From positions 62,001 through 126,000 of the forward strand of contig NZ_FZLN01000003.1 of the NCBI RefSeq assembly GCF_900197575.1: a DNA stretch of 64,000 nt. Direction: 5' to 3'. This DNA is from Acinetobacter apis. GTDB taxonomy: Bacteria > Pseudomonadota > Gammaproteobacteria > Pseudomonadales > Moraxellaceae. Both the position numbers and the translations under genes were made by a program. Below, piece by piece: positions 1 to 7,279 of this stretch. The stretch's first letter is position 1. Every line of letters begins with the position of its first letter. The notes below the pieces were generated by a model, which did no database searches, was not told the origin of the DNA, and saw nothing but the letters and a program-made list of their open reading frames with translations.

Positions 1-145
1 ATAAATAGACATTTTTATTTTAATAAAAATACATTTTTAAATAAAATAAGAGACATTTTAATATAATTTAATTTACTTTTTAAATAAAATAAATAGACAT
101 TTTTATATTAAAAAATACACCTTTTAAATAAATTAATTAGACATT
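1..145. repeat. Three AT-rich 44-bp tandem repeats plus partial copies
   Basis: Three consecutive units of exactly 44 bp run 7-50, 51-94 and 95-138. Each starts AGACATTTT and ends in TTTAAATAAA(A/T)TAA. A partial unit starts at 139 (AGACATT), and bases 1-6 match the end of a preceding unit, so the array continues outside the window on the left. The units are diverged in the middle and conserved at their edges. The repeats sit directly downstream of the transposase remnant, where the second reading frame of an IS630-type element would be expected. They could be binding sites at a transposon end or a simple satellite; nothing here decides which. Confidence 0.8.
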
Positions 146-170
146 ATAGACTTTGATTCTAGTCAAGCAA

Positions 171-530
171 TTAAGCATAAAAGCGTCCCTTACGGCGTTT
201 TAGGCCCAAGGTATGAATTGCTCGTACAAGTACAGCATAAGATACGCTATAACCAAAATGTAGCTCAAATATAGGAATTAAGTCACTAATATTTTGAAAT
301 TTTTCATTCTTTACAAATGCTTCAAATGCAGGCCAATCTTTGATGTGTGTTGGTGCACCACGTTTATTTGTAGGCTTGAACTCTAAGCTTCCTGTTTCTT
401 CTTCAAGCTTAATCCAATTGTCTAAAGTCATTCTAGAAATATTATATTTTTTACAGACCATCACTTTATAATCTGTTTTTTTGTATTCAGCAATTGCAGC
501 TTTTTTTATTTCAATGCTATACCTAGGCAT
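171..530 (-). pseudogene. IS630-type transposase first-frame (OrfA) remnant
   Basis: About 119 residues starting MPRYSIEIKK. An N-terminal helix-turn-helix (about residues 10-45, ...KYNISRMTLDNWIKL) is followed by a basic linker (KRGAP) and a second small helical domain ending GLKRRKGRF. This is the DNA-binding OrfA pattern of IS630-family elements. An upstream in-frame ATG at 575 exists, but the family alignment favours 530. In complete elements OrfA is followed by a catalytic DDE frame, often reached by frameshift. Here the downstream side is the AT-rich tandem repeat, with no DDE coding sequence, so the element appears truncated and unable to transpose alone. It could instead be a domesticated DNA-binding protein. 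Family assignment is fairly sure; the pseudogene status is inferred. Confidence 0.6.
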
Positions 531-569
531 TAAATACTTCCTATAAATAATAATATCCATTATATTATA

Positions 570-585
570 TGGCACGGATTATGCA
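570..585 (+). promoter_or_regulatory. Sigma-54 (RpoN) promoter for the permease/oxidoreductase pair
   Basis: The sequence TGGCACGGATTATGCA matches the -24/-12 consensus TGGCAYRNNNNTTGCW at 15 of 16 positions, with the invariant GG and GC dinucleotides ten bases apart. A start point near 597 would leave a leader of about 28 bases before the permease ATG at 625. An enhancer-binding activator is presumed but none is encoded nearby. Confidence 0.7.
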
Positions 586-624
586 CACCAGACAATATGG
601 TTTGAATAATGAAGATGTAAGACT

Positions 625-1998
625 ATGAATGAGCAACCGCATCGCACCAAAGATGATACAAATATAGCGCCATCTAGTATGTCCTCTGGCCTGTCTTTAT
701 GGCAGGTTGTGGTGGTTGGTGTGGCTTATATGACACCTATGACCGTTTTTGACACATTCGGTATTGTTTCAAGTGCGACAAATGGGCATGTACCACTTGC
801 GTATTTATTGGCTTTGGTTGCCATGCTCTTAACGGCATTTAGTTATGCCCGTTTCAGTCGCGTTTCAGATAAGCCCGGTTCAGCCTATACTTATACTGCT
901 GATAGTTGTGGACAATCAACTGGATTCTTTATTGGCTGGTGTACGTTATTGGACTATCTGTTGTTGCCACTGATTAATGTTTTGTTGTGCGGTATTTATT
1001 TATCTGCCTTGGTTCCAAGTGTTCCGTATTGGGTTTGGGTATGTATTACTGCGGGGATAGTGACTTTAATTAATTGTTTTCGACTCAAGTTTCTCGCAAA
1101 CCTTAGTCTGATTTTTGTGTTAGCGCCTGTTTTATTAATGTTTGTGTTTGTGTATTTAGTGATTCAAGGGGTAGGGGATCAACGTGGTGCAGATGCTGTC
1201 ATGACGATTGCACCATTATTAAATGGACAAACACATTTATTGCCTTTAATTGCAGGTGCATCCATTTTATGTTTTTCCTTTTTAGGTTTTGATGCGGTAA
1301 CTACATTGTCACGCGAAACTAAAAATCCTAAGCGAAATATTCCTATTGCTGTGATGTTAACAACTTTAATTGGTGGTTTTATTTTCTTTACTGCCTCTTG
1401 GTTTATTCAATTGTATTTTCCAACAAATCAGATGTTCACAAATCCTGATGAAGCATTGCCAGAAATTGTATTTATTGTTGGTGGTGCTTTGTTCCAATCT
1501 GTGTTTTTAACAGGTCAGGTGATGAATACCATTGCATCTGGTTTAGCAAGTCATGCTAGTGCTTCACGTTTAATGTACATCATGGGGAAAGATGGAATTT
1601 TTCATCAAAAAACGTTTGGCCAATTGAGTTCTAAGCTAGGTACACCACTTTTTGCCACACTTTTTGTCGGTGTAATTTCTTTAACCGCAATGTTTTTGGA
1701 GTTAGCACAAGTGGTTAGCTTAATTAGCTTTGGGGCACTGGTTGCTTTTACAGCAGTGAATTTTTCTGTCTTTATGAAATTTTATATCCGAGATGGTCAT
1801 CAACAAGGTTATCGCAATAAATTACTGAACCTTGTTTTACCAATGATTTCTGTGATTGCAATTGCAGCGCTTTGGTTCAACTTAGAAGCGTCTGCGCTTT
1901 GGTTTGGCTTTGCATGGTTAGGTGTAGGGTGTGCTTTTTTTCTGTATAAAAAAATGACCCGCCAACAAATGAATATTAATAGTAGCAGCTATGAATAA
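625..1998 (+). CDS. APC-family amino acid/polyamine permease (PuuP-like)
   Basis: A 457-residue inner-membrane protein with about 12 hydrophobic segments between residues 20 and 450, the size and fold of APC superfamily amino acid/polyamine transporters. Family features visible are the unwound first helix region (VVVGVAYMTPMTVFDTFG, residues 28-45), the GSAYTYT segment near residue 85, and SFLGFDAVTTLSRETKNPKR near residue 200, which is typical of PuuP/YjeH-like importers. The next gene, 12 bases downstream, is an FAD-dependent amine oxidoreductase of PuuB type. The pair is therefore probably an uptake and oxidation module for a polyamine or amino compound used as carbon or nitrogen source. 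The sigma-54 promoter immediately upstream fits nitrogen-regulated expression. The exact substrate cannot be read from sequence. Confidence 0.85.
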   Translation: MNEQPHRTKDDTNIAPSSMSSGLSLWQVVVVGVAYMTPMTVFDTFGIVSSATNGHVPLAYLLALVAMLLTAFSYARFSRVSDKPGSAYTYTADSCGQSTGFFIGWCTLLDYLLLPLINVLLCGIYLSALVPSVPYWVWVCITAGIVTLINCFRLKFLANLSLIFVLAPVLLMFVFVYLVIQGVGDQRGADAVMTIAPLLNGQTHLLPLIAGASILCFSFLGFDAVTTLSRETKNPKRNIPIAVMLTTLIGGFIFFTASWFIQLYFPTNQMFTNPDEALPEIVFIVGGALFQSVFLTGQVMNTIASGLASHASASRLMYIMGKDGIFHQKTFGQLSSKLGTPLFATLFVGVISLTAMFLELAQVVSLISFGALVAFTAVNFSVFMKFYIRDGHQQGYRNKLLNLVLPMISVIAIAALWFNLEASALWFGFAWLGVGCAFFLYKKMTRQQMNINSSSYE

Positions 1999-2010
1999 GA
2001 GGATTTGAAT

Positions 2011-3435
2011 ATGAGTAATAATTTTCTGAGGCCTGAGTTATTGGGCGATGTTGAGTTTAAAACCAGTGACAATAGTCTAAATAGTAAAGACTGGAATTGG
2101 GTCAGTTCACCTGAAATTGACCCGAATGAAGTTCCTGCAAACTATTATGAAAGTTCTTTAGCGCCATGGCACACCTTTGGTTCGGTAGAAACAGATTTGG
2201 AATGTGATGTTGTGGTGATCGGTGCTGGATTATTGGGTACATCAACAGCCTTACATTTGGCTGAACATGGTGTAGACACTATTTTAATTGATAAAGATCG
2301 TGTGGGCAGTGCAGCTTCTGGACGTAACGGTGGACAATTAACACCTGGTCTAGCGCGTTGGGAAGCTGCCGACATGATTAAACAGTTTAGTTATGAAGAA
2401 GCCAAAAAACTATGGCACTTTACGTCTGTTGAATCGATGCAATTGATTGATGATCTTGCAAGTCGCTATGCTTTAAATATTGACCGCAAGCAGGGTCATA
2501 TTACAGCTGCTGTGCATGCAGGTCATATGCTTGGTTTGGGTGAAGGGTCTGATGCACGGAAATATTTAGGTGAAGATCATACTCAATTGGTTGGAAAGCA
2601 TGAGCTTTATGACTATATCAAATCCGATAATTATTTTGGTGGTGTAATTGATCATTTAGGCGGACATGTTCACCCACTGGCATTAACACGTGGATTGGCC
2701 TATGGCTTTTTAACACATGGTGGCCGTATTTTTGAAAATACGTGTGCATTAAGTGTTGATGAACAGGCTGATGGGGTATATATCAAAACAGAACAGGGTG
2801 TGATTAAAGCAAAAAAAGGTGTGGTACTTGCTGTACATAGTTCAACGTTTGAATTATTAAAAGAGAATCGCCAAACTACAATTCCATTTTATACTTACGT
2901 TGGGGTGACTGCACCTTTAGACATCGATACAAAAGAACTCTTACCATACGACCATCCTGTATATGATACGCAATTGCAGATCGACTATTACCGCAGTGTT
3001 TCTAAAAACCGACTACTATTTGGTGGACAAGGTACAGGAACCTGTTGGGGTAAAGATCAGATTTTAAGTTATTTACAAGATCGTATTGGACATGTATTTC
3101 CACAAATTCAAAATTTGAGTATGGATTTTGCATGGAGTGGAACTACGGATTTAACTGTAAATGGCGCGACAGATAATCGCAAATCAGGCGATCAATTTCC
3201 AATCTATGCAGTACATGGGTGGAGTGGTCACGGTGTGGCACAAACGGTTCGGATTGGTAAAGCAATCGCTGAGGATTTTGTTGGTAAAAATACTGCTGAT
3301 TTTAGTATGTTGACGCAAATTCAACACACCAATATTCCATTTGGGCGAACATTTGCTCCTGTTGCTATTCCAATGGCAAAATGCTTGTTAACCATCCAAG
3401 CTGCGATTCAACCTGGAAAAATTTTATCTTTTTAA
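2011..3435 (+). CDS. FAD-dependent amine/amino acid oxidoreductase (DAO family, PuuB-like)
   Basis: About 474 residues. An N-terminal Rossmann motif for FAD (DVVVIGAGLLGTSTALHLAE, residues about 66-85) is followed by the SGRNGGQLTPG segment characteristic of gamma-glutamylputrescine oxidase (PuuB) and related DAO-fold enzymes. The C-terminal FAD-contact region reads AVHGWSGHGVAQTVRIG. Such enzymes oxidise a secondary or primary amine with O2, giving an aldehyde, ammonia and H2O2. The ATG at 2011 is chosen because AAGAGGA lies seven bases upstream; an in-frame TTG at 2005 lacks such a site. The gene is cotranscribed with the permease upstream and ends at a strong hairpin shared with convergent hisA. 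The last 20 or so residues, beyond the FAD domain, are somewhat long for the family. Confidence 0.85.
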   Translation: MSNNFLRPELLGDVEFKTSDNSLNSKDWNWVSSPEIDPNEVPANYYESSLAPWHTFGSVETDLECDVVVIGAGLLGTSTALHLAEHGVDTILIDKDRVGSAASGRNGGQLTPGLARWEAADMIKQFSYEEAKKLWHFTSVESMQLIDDLASRYALNIDRKQGHITAAVHAGHMLGLGEGSDARKYLGEDHTQLVGKHELYDYIKSDNYFGGVIDHLGGHVHPLALTRGLAYGFLTHGGRIFENTCALSVDEQADGVYIKTEQGVIKAKKGVVLAVHSSTFELLKENRQTTIPFYTYVGVTAPLDIDTKELLPYDHPVYDTQLQIDYYRSVSKNRLLFGGQGTGTCWGKDQILSYLQDRIGHVFPQIQNLSMDFAWSGTTDLTVNGATDNRKSGDQFPIYAVHGWSGHGVAQTVRIGKAIAEDFVGKNTADFSMLTQIQHTNIPFGRTFAPVAIPMAKCLLTIQAAIQPGKILSF

Positions 3436-3446
3436 TTTAAATATGA

Positions 3447-3494
3447 ATGATAAAACCAAAGAGGATATAGCCTTTTTAGTTTTATCATTTTTTA
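3447..3494. terminator. Bidirectional terminator between oxidoreductase and hisA
   Basis: ATGATAAAAC (3447-3456) pairs perfectly with GTTTTATCAT (3479-3488). A further inner pairing (AAAGAGG with CCTTTTT) gives a long hairpin, followed by T's on the plus strand and preceded by A's that become T's on the minus strand. It lies between two convergent genes. Confidence 0.75.
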
Positions 3495-3497
3495 AAA

Positions 3498-4223
3498 TTA
3501 AGCTTGGTCTAATAGTGCTTGGGCCTCGCTTAAATTGAGCGACCCTTCATAAATTGCACGACCTGTGATTGCCCCTAGAATTCCAGGCTGCCCTTTTAAT
3601 AAACGAACATCATTTAAGTCAGTAACACCACCAGATGCAATAATGGGTAATCCACTGTATGCTGCTAAAGCAACTGTTTGCTCAATATTTACACCTTGCA
3701 TCATCCCGTCACGGGCAATATCGGTATATACAATGCTAGATACGCCTGCATCTGCAAAACGCTTTGCTAAATCAGTGGCTTTCACATCAAGTACGTTTGC
3801 CCAGCCGTCTGTTGCTACATAACCGTCTTTAGCATCAATACCCACAATAATTCGACCATCAAATGCTTTACATGCTTCTTCTACAAATTCAGGTTCTTTT
3901 GCGGCTTTAGTACCAATAATGACATAAGAAACACCAGCTTCTAAATAATGACCAATGGTATCTAAAGAGCGAATACCACCACCAATTTGGATTGGTAATG
4001 TTGGGTGCGCTTTTGCAATCGCTTCTACAACATCTTTATGGATGGGTGTTCCCGCAAATGCACCATTTAAGTCGACTAAATGCAAACGACGTGCACCCTG
4101 ATTGACCCATTGGGTTGCTGTTGCAACAGGGTCGTCTGAAAAAATAGTATCATCTTCCATACGACCTTGTTTGAGTCGAACACATTTTCCATCTTTAAGG
4201 TCAATTGCAGGGATAATTAGCAC
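3498..4223 (-). CDS. hisA: HisA, phosphoribosylformimino-AICAR-phosphate isomerase
   Basis: A 241-residue TIM barrel catalysing the fourth step of histidine synthesis, the Amadori isomerisation of ProFAR to PRFAR. The two catalytic aspartates are Asp8 (IPAIDLKDG) and Asp130 (VGIDAKDG). The phosphate-binding glycines are in QIGGGIRS (about 79-86) and IASGGV near residue 200. Length is normal. It is on the same strand as hisH and hisB but is separated from them by a DUF805 gene and by a terminator behind hisH, so it probably has its own promoter in 4224-4376. HisF, which uses its product, is not adjacent: the downstream side is a convergent catabolic gene. Confidence 0.95.
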   Translation of the reverse strand: MLIIPAIDLKDGKCVRLKQGRMEDDTIFSDDPVATATQWVNQGARRLHLVDLNGAFAGTPIHKDVVEAIAKAHPTLPIQIGGGIRSLDTIGHYLEAGVSYVIIGTKAAKEPEFVEEACKAFDGRIIVGIDAKDGYVATDGWANVLDVKATDLAKRFADAGVSSIVYTDIARDGMMQGVNIEQTVALAAYSGLPIIASGGVTDLNDVRLLKGQPGILGAITGRAIYEGSLNLSEAQALLDQA

Positions 4224-4376
4224 GTTTTCTTTCCTTTAAAACAAGAATGAATAGATGCTGTGATATTAACAAACAATTAGACGATATTTTAGTAAAAGTT
4301 GCTTCAGCGCTTTGATCAATTTATTTTATAGAAAATTTAAAACAAAATGATATCTTGTATATGTTTTATATGCAGT

Positions 4377-4856
4377 TTATCGCTTTGAAAGCATGATCAC
4401 GGCAAATAGTATTATTGATGAGTAGATAATAATGGATAGCCAAGCCATGATCGTTTCAAAGTTCGTGGTAGCTCTTTGTGGACCATATTTATTTTCATTA
4501 GAGATTCCTGGAAGGAATGTTAGGTTAATGAATAACCATAGATTTGCAAAAGGAACAAAATTAAATAGCCAATACCAACCACTTAAATTACGGTCATGTA
4601 AACGTTTTATACTAATAATCATTTGAAATCCCTGAACAAAAATCAGGGTTATTACCATCAATGTCAACTGCATGTTGACCAAGTACTCTCGCTGAATAAG
4701 TCCATGTTCCATGCATTTTAATATACCGATCCAAAAAATTGAAACGAGTAGTAAGATAACAAATGTCCATGCACAATAAGTAAATCGTCCAATACGACCT
4801 TGTGTACTCATAATGCCTTGATGCTGTATTCTAAATTGATTAAATATGTTCATCAT
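4377..4856 (-). CDS. DUF805 inner-membrane protein
   Basis: A 159-residue protein with four hydrophobic segments (roughly residues 28-48, 62-82, 92-112 and 135-156). The opening pattern GRIGRFTYCAWTF followed by ...IKRLHDRNLSGWYWL is diagnostic of DUF805 (YhaH family), whose function is unknown. Start ambiguity is only one codon (ATGATG). It sits between hisH and hisA on the same strand but is isolated from hisH by an intrinsic terminator, so it is probably transcribed on its own. No link to histidine synthesis is visible in the protein. Confidence 0.8.
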   Translation of the reverse strand: MMNIFNQFRIQHQGIMSTQGRIGRFTYCAWTFVILLLVSIFWIGILKCMEHGLIQREYLVNMQLTLMVITLIFVQGFQMIISIKRLHDRNLSGWYWLFNFVPFANLWLFINLTFLPGISNENKYGPQRATTNFETIMAWLSIIIYSSIILFAVIMLSKR

Positions 4857-4908
4857 GTAACTTAAAGTTGTTAATATGTAAACTAGTATGCATTATTTGT
4901 AAGTTAAA

Positions 4909-4941
4909 AAAAAGAGGATAATTAAAAATTATCCTCTTTTT
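4909..4941 (-). terminator. Intrinsic terminator after hisH
   Basis: AAAAAGAGGATAATT (4909-4923) pairs without mismatch with 4927-4941 around a three-base loop. On the minus strand the hairpin is followed by a run of T's, 25 bases after the hisH stop codon. It should end the hisB-hisH transcript before the DUF805 gene. Confidence 0.85.
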
Positions 4942-4964
4942 CGGTGTTTAGCTGATGATGGAAA

Positions 4965-5582
4965 TTAAATCTTCCAATTCACAAAGTTTTGCAGTAGCTG
5001 TAATCCTGCTGTATGGCTTTTTTCTGGGTGAAATTGGGTTGCAAATAAGTTTTCTTGATGTAGTGCTGCACAAAAATCAATACCATAATCACATGTAGCA
5101 GCAACTAAGTTTGAATTTGTCGGCTCGACATAATAACTGTGTACAAAATAAAATCGTGTATCTTGTTCAATGTCAGTCCACATTGGATGTGATGGATCAC
5201 TTTGTTTTACTTGATTCCACCCCATATGCGGTACTTTCAAGTCTTGTATTTCAGGAAAGCGTTTCACGACACCATCAAAAATGTTTAATGCAGGACTGCC
5301 ACCATTTTCTTCGGAATGATGCATTAATGCTTGCATACCTACACAGATTGCAAGCACAGGCTTATTCAATACAGCCTGACGAACGACTTCATCAATACCA
5401 GCATCTTGCATGCCTTGAATACAATCTCGCATAGCGCCAACGCCAGGGAACACGATTTTGTCTGCTTGAGCCACTAATTTGGGATCATTGGTAATATCAA
5501 CTGTTGCGCCCACATGTTCAAGGGCTTTGGCAGCAGAGTGGAGGTTACCCATGCCATAATCTAATAGTGCAATACGTGTCAT
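4965..5582 (-). CDS. hisH: HisH, glutaminase subunit of imidazole glycerol phosphate synthase
   Basis: A 205-residue class I glutamine amidotransferase that supplies ammonia to HisF for conversion of PRFAR to IGP and AICAR. The catalytic triad is visible: Cys80 in VLAICVGMQ, and His185 and Glu187 in TQFHPEKS. The oxyanion-strand sequence PGVGAM is at 46-51. Length is typical. Its start overlaps the hisB stop by one base (TAATG), so the two are translationally coupled. A strong terminator follows it. Confidence 0.95.
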   Translation of the reverse strand: MTRIALLDYGMGNLHSAAKALEHVGATVDITNDPKLVAQADKIVFPGVGAMRDCIQGMQDAGIDEVVRQAVLNKPVLAICVGMQALMHHSEENGGSPALNIFDGVVKRFPEIQDLKVPHMGWNQVKQSDPSHPMWTDIEQDTRFYFVHSYYVEPTNSNLVAATCDYGIDFCAALHQENLFATQFHPEKSHTAGLQLLQNFVNWKI

Positions 5583-6175
5583 TATAAGCTCCCTTTGGTT
5601 GAAGCAATGGTATTTTCAGCACGAGGATCTGACTCACATGCCATACGAAGTGCGCGTGCAAAGGCTTTGAATGTGCTTTCGATTTGGTGATGGCTATTTT
5701 TGCCTTTTAGATTGTCAATATGTAACGTGACTAACGCATGATTCACAAAGCCTTGAAAAAATTCTGAGAATAGATCGACATCAAATGTCCCGATACGTTC
5801 ACGTGTAAAAGGAATATCCATAAATAGTCCAGGACGCCCTGATAAATCAACGACAACACGTGATAAAGATTCGTCAAGCGGTGCATAAAAATGACCATAG
5901 CGGCGGATGCCTTTTTTATCACCTAACGCTTTTGCAAATGCTTGACCTAATGTAATGCCGCAATCTTCAACAGTATGATGATCATCAATTTCTAAATCAC
6001 CATCACAATGCAGGTCAATATCAAACAGACCATGTCGTTTAATTTGATCAATCATGTGATCTAAAAATGGAACGCCTGTATTTAATGTGCCTTGACCAGT
6101 ACCATCGAGATTGACACGTGCCTGAATTTTGGTTTCGTTGGTGTTTCTCACTACTTCACTGATACGCTGTGTCAT
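5582..6175 (-). CDS. hisB: HisB, imidazoleglycerol-phosphate dehydratase
   Basis: A 197-residue monofunctional IGP dehydratase, without the N-terminal histidinol phosphatase domain found in enterobacterial HisB. It converts IGP to imidazole acetol phosphate using two Mn ions. The metal-binding motifs are [21 protein letters not shown] and [14 protein letters not shown]. The start at 6175 is chosen over an in-frame GTG two codons upstream, because AAGGA lies about eight bases before this ATG. It is the first gene of the hisB-hisH unit. Confidence 0.95.
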   Translation of the reverse strand: MTQRISEVVRNTNETKIQARVNLDGTGQGTLNTGVPFLDHMIDQIKRHGLFDIDLHCDGDLEIDDHHTVEDCGITLGQAFAKALGDKKGIRRYGHFYAPLDESLSRVVVDLSGRPGLFMDIPFTRERIGTFDVDLFSEFFQGFVNHALVTLHIDNLKGKNSHHQIESTFKAFARALRMACESDPRAENTIASTKGSL

Positions 6176-6258
6176 GCACACATTCCTTAAAATGGCTGTT
6201 TAAAAGTTAAAAAATGATTTAATGTCGCTCATATTAGATGGCAAAGGAGGGTTTATCA

Positions 6259-6648
6259 ATGCCCATTACAGTACATGCGTGCACTTCTTTAGAAAATCAA
6301 GACTTGGCCCGACAAATAGAGCAGCTTTACCAAACGAGTCATGAGTTTTGTTCTGGAGAGCATGCACTGAAACAGTTGAAAGATGCGCTATTACTGACTA
6401 CAACACTCTATATTGCAAAATTTAATGACCAAGTTGTCGCTGTGATTTGGTGTACTCGTCATTCGCGATCATTTAAATTACATTATGTTGTGGTTGATCC
6501 GCTGTACCGAGGCCGTGGTGTAGCAGATCGGTTGGTCTCAGAAGTTTGTCGTTTCGAATCTTTAGCAGTACCATCTGCTGAGTTTATTACAGGATGTCCT
6601 GTAATTCAGCGTATTTTGACTAAAATTAAACCAAATGTGAATATTTAA
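6259..6648 (+). CDS. GNAT-fold protein, PanZ/PanM-like acetyl-CoA sensor
   Basis: About 129 residues with a GNAT fold: FNDQVVAVIW (strands 2-3) then KLHYVVVDPLYRGRGVADRLVSEV, which carries the acetyl-CoA pyrophosphate loop (YRGRGVA). The small size and divergent C-terminus resemble PanZ/PanM, which binds acetyl-CoA and promotes self-cleavage of aspartate decarboxylase PanD. The resemblance is moderate and a plain acetyltransferase is possible. The ATG at 6259 is preferred to the one at 6238, since AAGGAGG (6244-6250) lies eight bases before it. It is divergent from hisB. Confidence 0.6.
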   Translation: MPITVHACTSLENQDLARQIEQLYQTSHEFCSGEHALKQLKDALLLTTTLYIAKFNDQVVAVIWCTRHSRSFKLHYVVVDPLYRGRGVADRLVSEVCRFESLAVPSAEFITGCPVIQRILTKIKPNVNI

Positions 6649-6690
6649 GCATCAAACAGTACTAAAGCTTGATAATTTTAAGATTAACTG

Positions 6691-6720
6691 TTGACGATAT
6701 TTTATTTTAAGTGTTTAATA
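6691..6720 (+). promoter_or_regulatory. Sigma-70 promoter of first tRNA-Phe
   Basis: TTGACG at 6691-6696 and TTTAAT/TTAATA at 6714-6720, with 17-18 bases between, followed by a GC-rich discriminator (CGCTCC) typical of growth-rate-controlled stable RNA promoters. The tRNA begins 12 bases later. Confidence 0.6.
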
Positions 6721-6731
6721 CGCTCCAAGTT

Positions 6732-6807
6732 GGCGCGATAGCTCAGTAGGTAGAGCAACGGATTGAAAATCCGTGTGTCGGCAGTTCGATCCTGCCTCAC
6801 GCCACCA
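6732..6807 (+). tRNA. tRNA-Phe (GAA), copy 1
   Basis: A 76-base cloverleaf with encoded CCA. The anticodon loop TTGAAAA (anticodon GAA) is closed by ACGGA/TCCGT, and the T arm is GGCAG TTCGATC CTGCC. The acceptor stem GGCGCGA/TCACGCC has a C5-A68 mismatch. It is identical to the second copy 202 bases downstream. Confidence 0.97.
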
Positions 6808-6827
6808 TCAAATTTGTTGTTTTTATT

Positions 6828-6852
6828 CCCTGATCCCATCAGGGTTTTTTTT
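6828..6852 (+). terminator. Terminator after tRNA-Phe copy 1
   Basis: CCCTGAT (6828-6834) and ATCAGGG (6838-6844) form a 7-bp stem with a three-base loop, followed by eight T's. Confidence 0.9.
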
Positions 6853-6894
6853 GCCTAAAGATTGTTCAATCATTTGAAATTTTTATAGTTTTGG

Positions 6895-6924
6895 TTGACT
6901 CTTTAGTGTAACTCAGGCTTAATA
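6895..6924 (+). promoter_or_regulatory. Sigma-70 promoter of second tRNA-Phe
   Basis: TTGACT (6895-6900) and TTAATA (6919-6924) are separated by 18 bases, ten bases before the tRNA. The second tRNA gene therefore has its own promoter downstream of the first terminator. Confidence 0.6.
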
Positions 6925-6933
6925 GCCCGTATT

Positions 6934-7009
6934 GGCGCGATAGCTCAGTAGGTAGAGCAACGGATTGAAAATCCGTGTGTCGGCAGTTCGATCCTGCCTC
7001 ACGCCACCA
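6934..7009 (+). tRNA. tRNA-Phe (GAA), copy 2
   Basis: Identical over all 76 bases to the first copy, including the C5-A68 acceptor mismatch and the encoded CCA. The flanking promoter and terminator sequences are not identical, so the duplication is old or confined to the tRNA. Confidence 0.97.
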
Positions 7010-7015
7010 TATTCA

Positions 7016-7049
7016 AAGCCCTAAATCTTAATTGATTTAGGGCTTTTTT
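7016..7049 (+). terminator. Terminator after tRNA-Phe copy 2
   Basis: AAGCCCTAAATC (7016-7027) pairs perfectly with GATTTAGGGCTT (7034-7045) around a six-base loop and is followed by T's. Confidence 0.9.
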
Positions 7050-7223
7050 AATACGTCACATGATCTTACTTGTTAAATCTATAAATCACTGTATAAGTAA
7101 TACACAGATGGATTCATCAAATAATTAAAATAGATGGATCAATATCATACCAAGCACTATTGCGGGTAGATGAGCAATGTCTATCGTTGGTATGGGATGT
7201 AATTTAAGGGAAGATCTATTATT

Positions 7224-7242
7224 ATAAATAATAATCATTCTT
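7224..7242 (+). promoter_or_regulatory. Fur-like box upstream of mntH
   Basis: ATAAATAATAATCATTCTT matches the 19-bp E. coli Fur consensus at 13 positions, including an unbroken ATAATCATT core. It lies about 40 bases before the mntH start, where repressor binding would block the promoter. A manganese regulator could use the same site. Confidence 0.5.
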
Positions 7243-7279
7243 ATTTGTGGGTTCGCGATTGAACAGTAGTGATCTTAAT

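Noticed and set aside
7247..7279. GTG at 7247 as the mntH start
   Set aside because: No ribosome-binding site, and the added residues are not typical of Nramp proteins; the ATG at 7280 is preferred but not proven.
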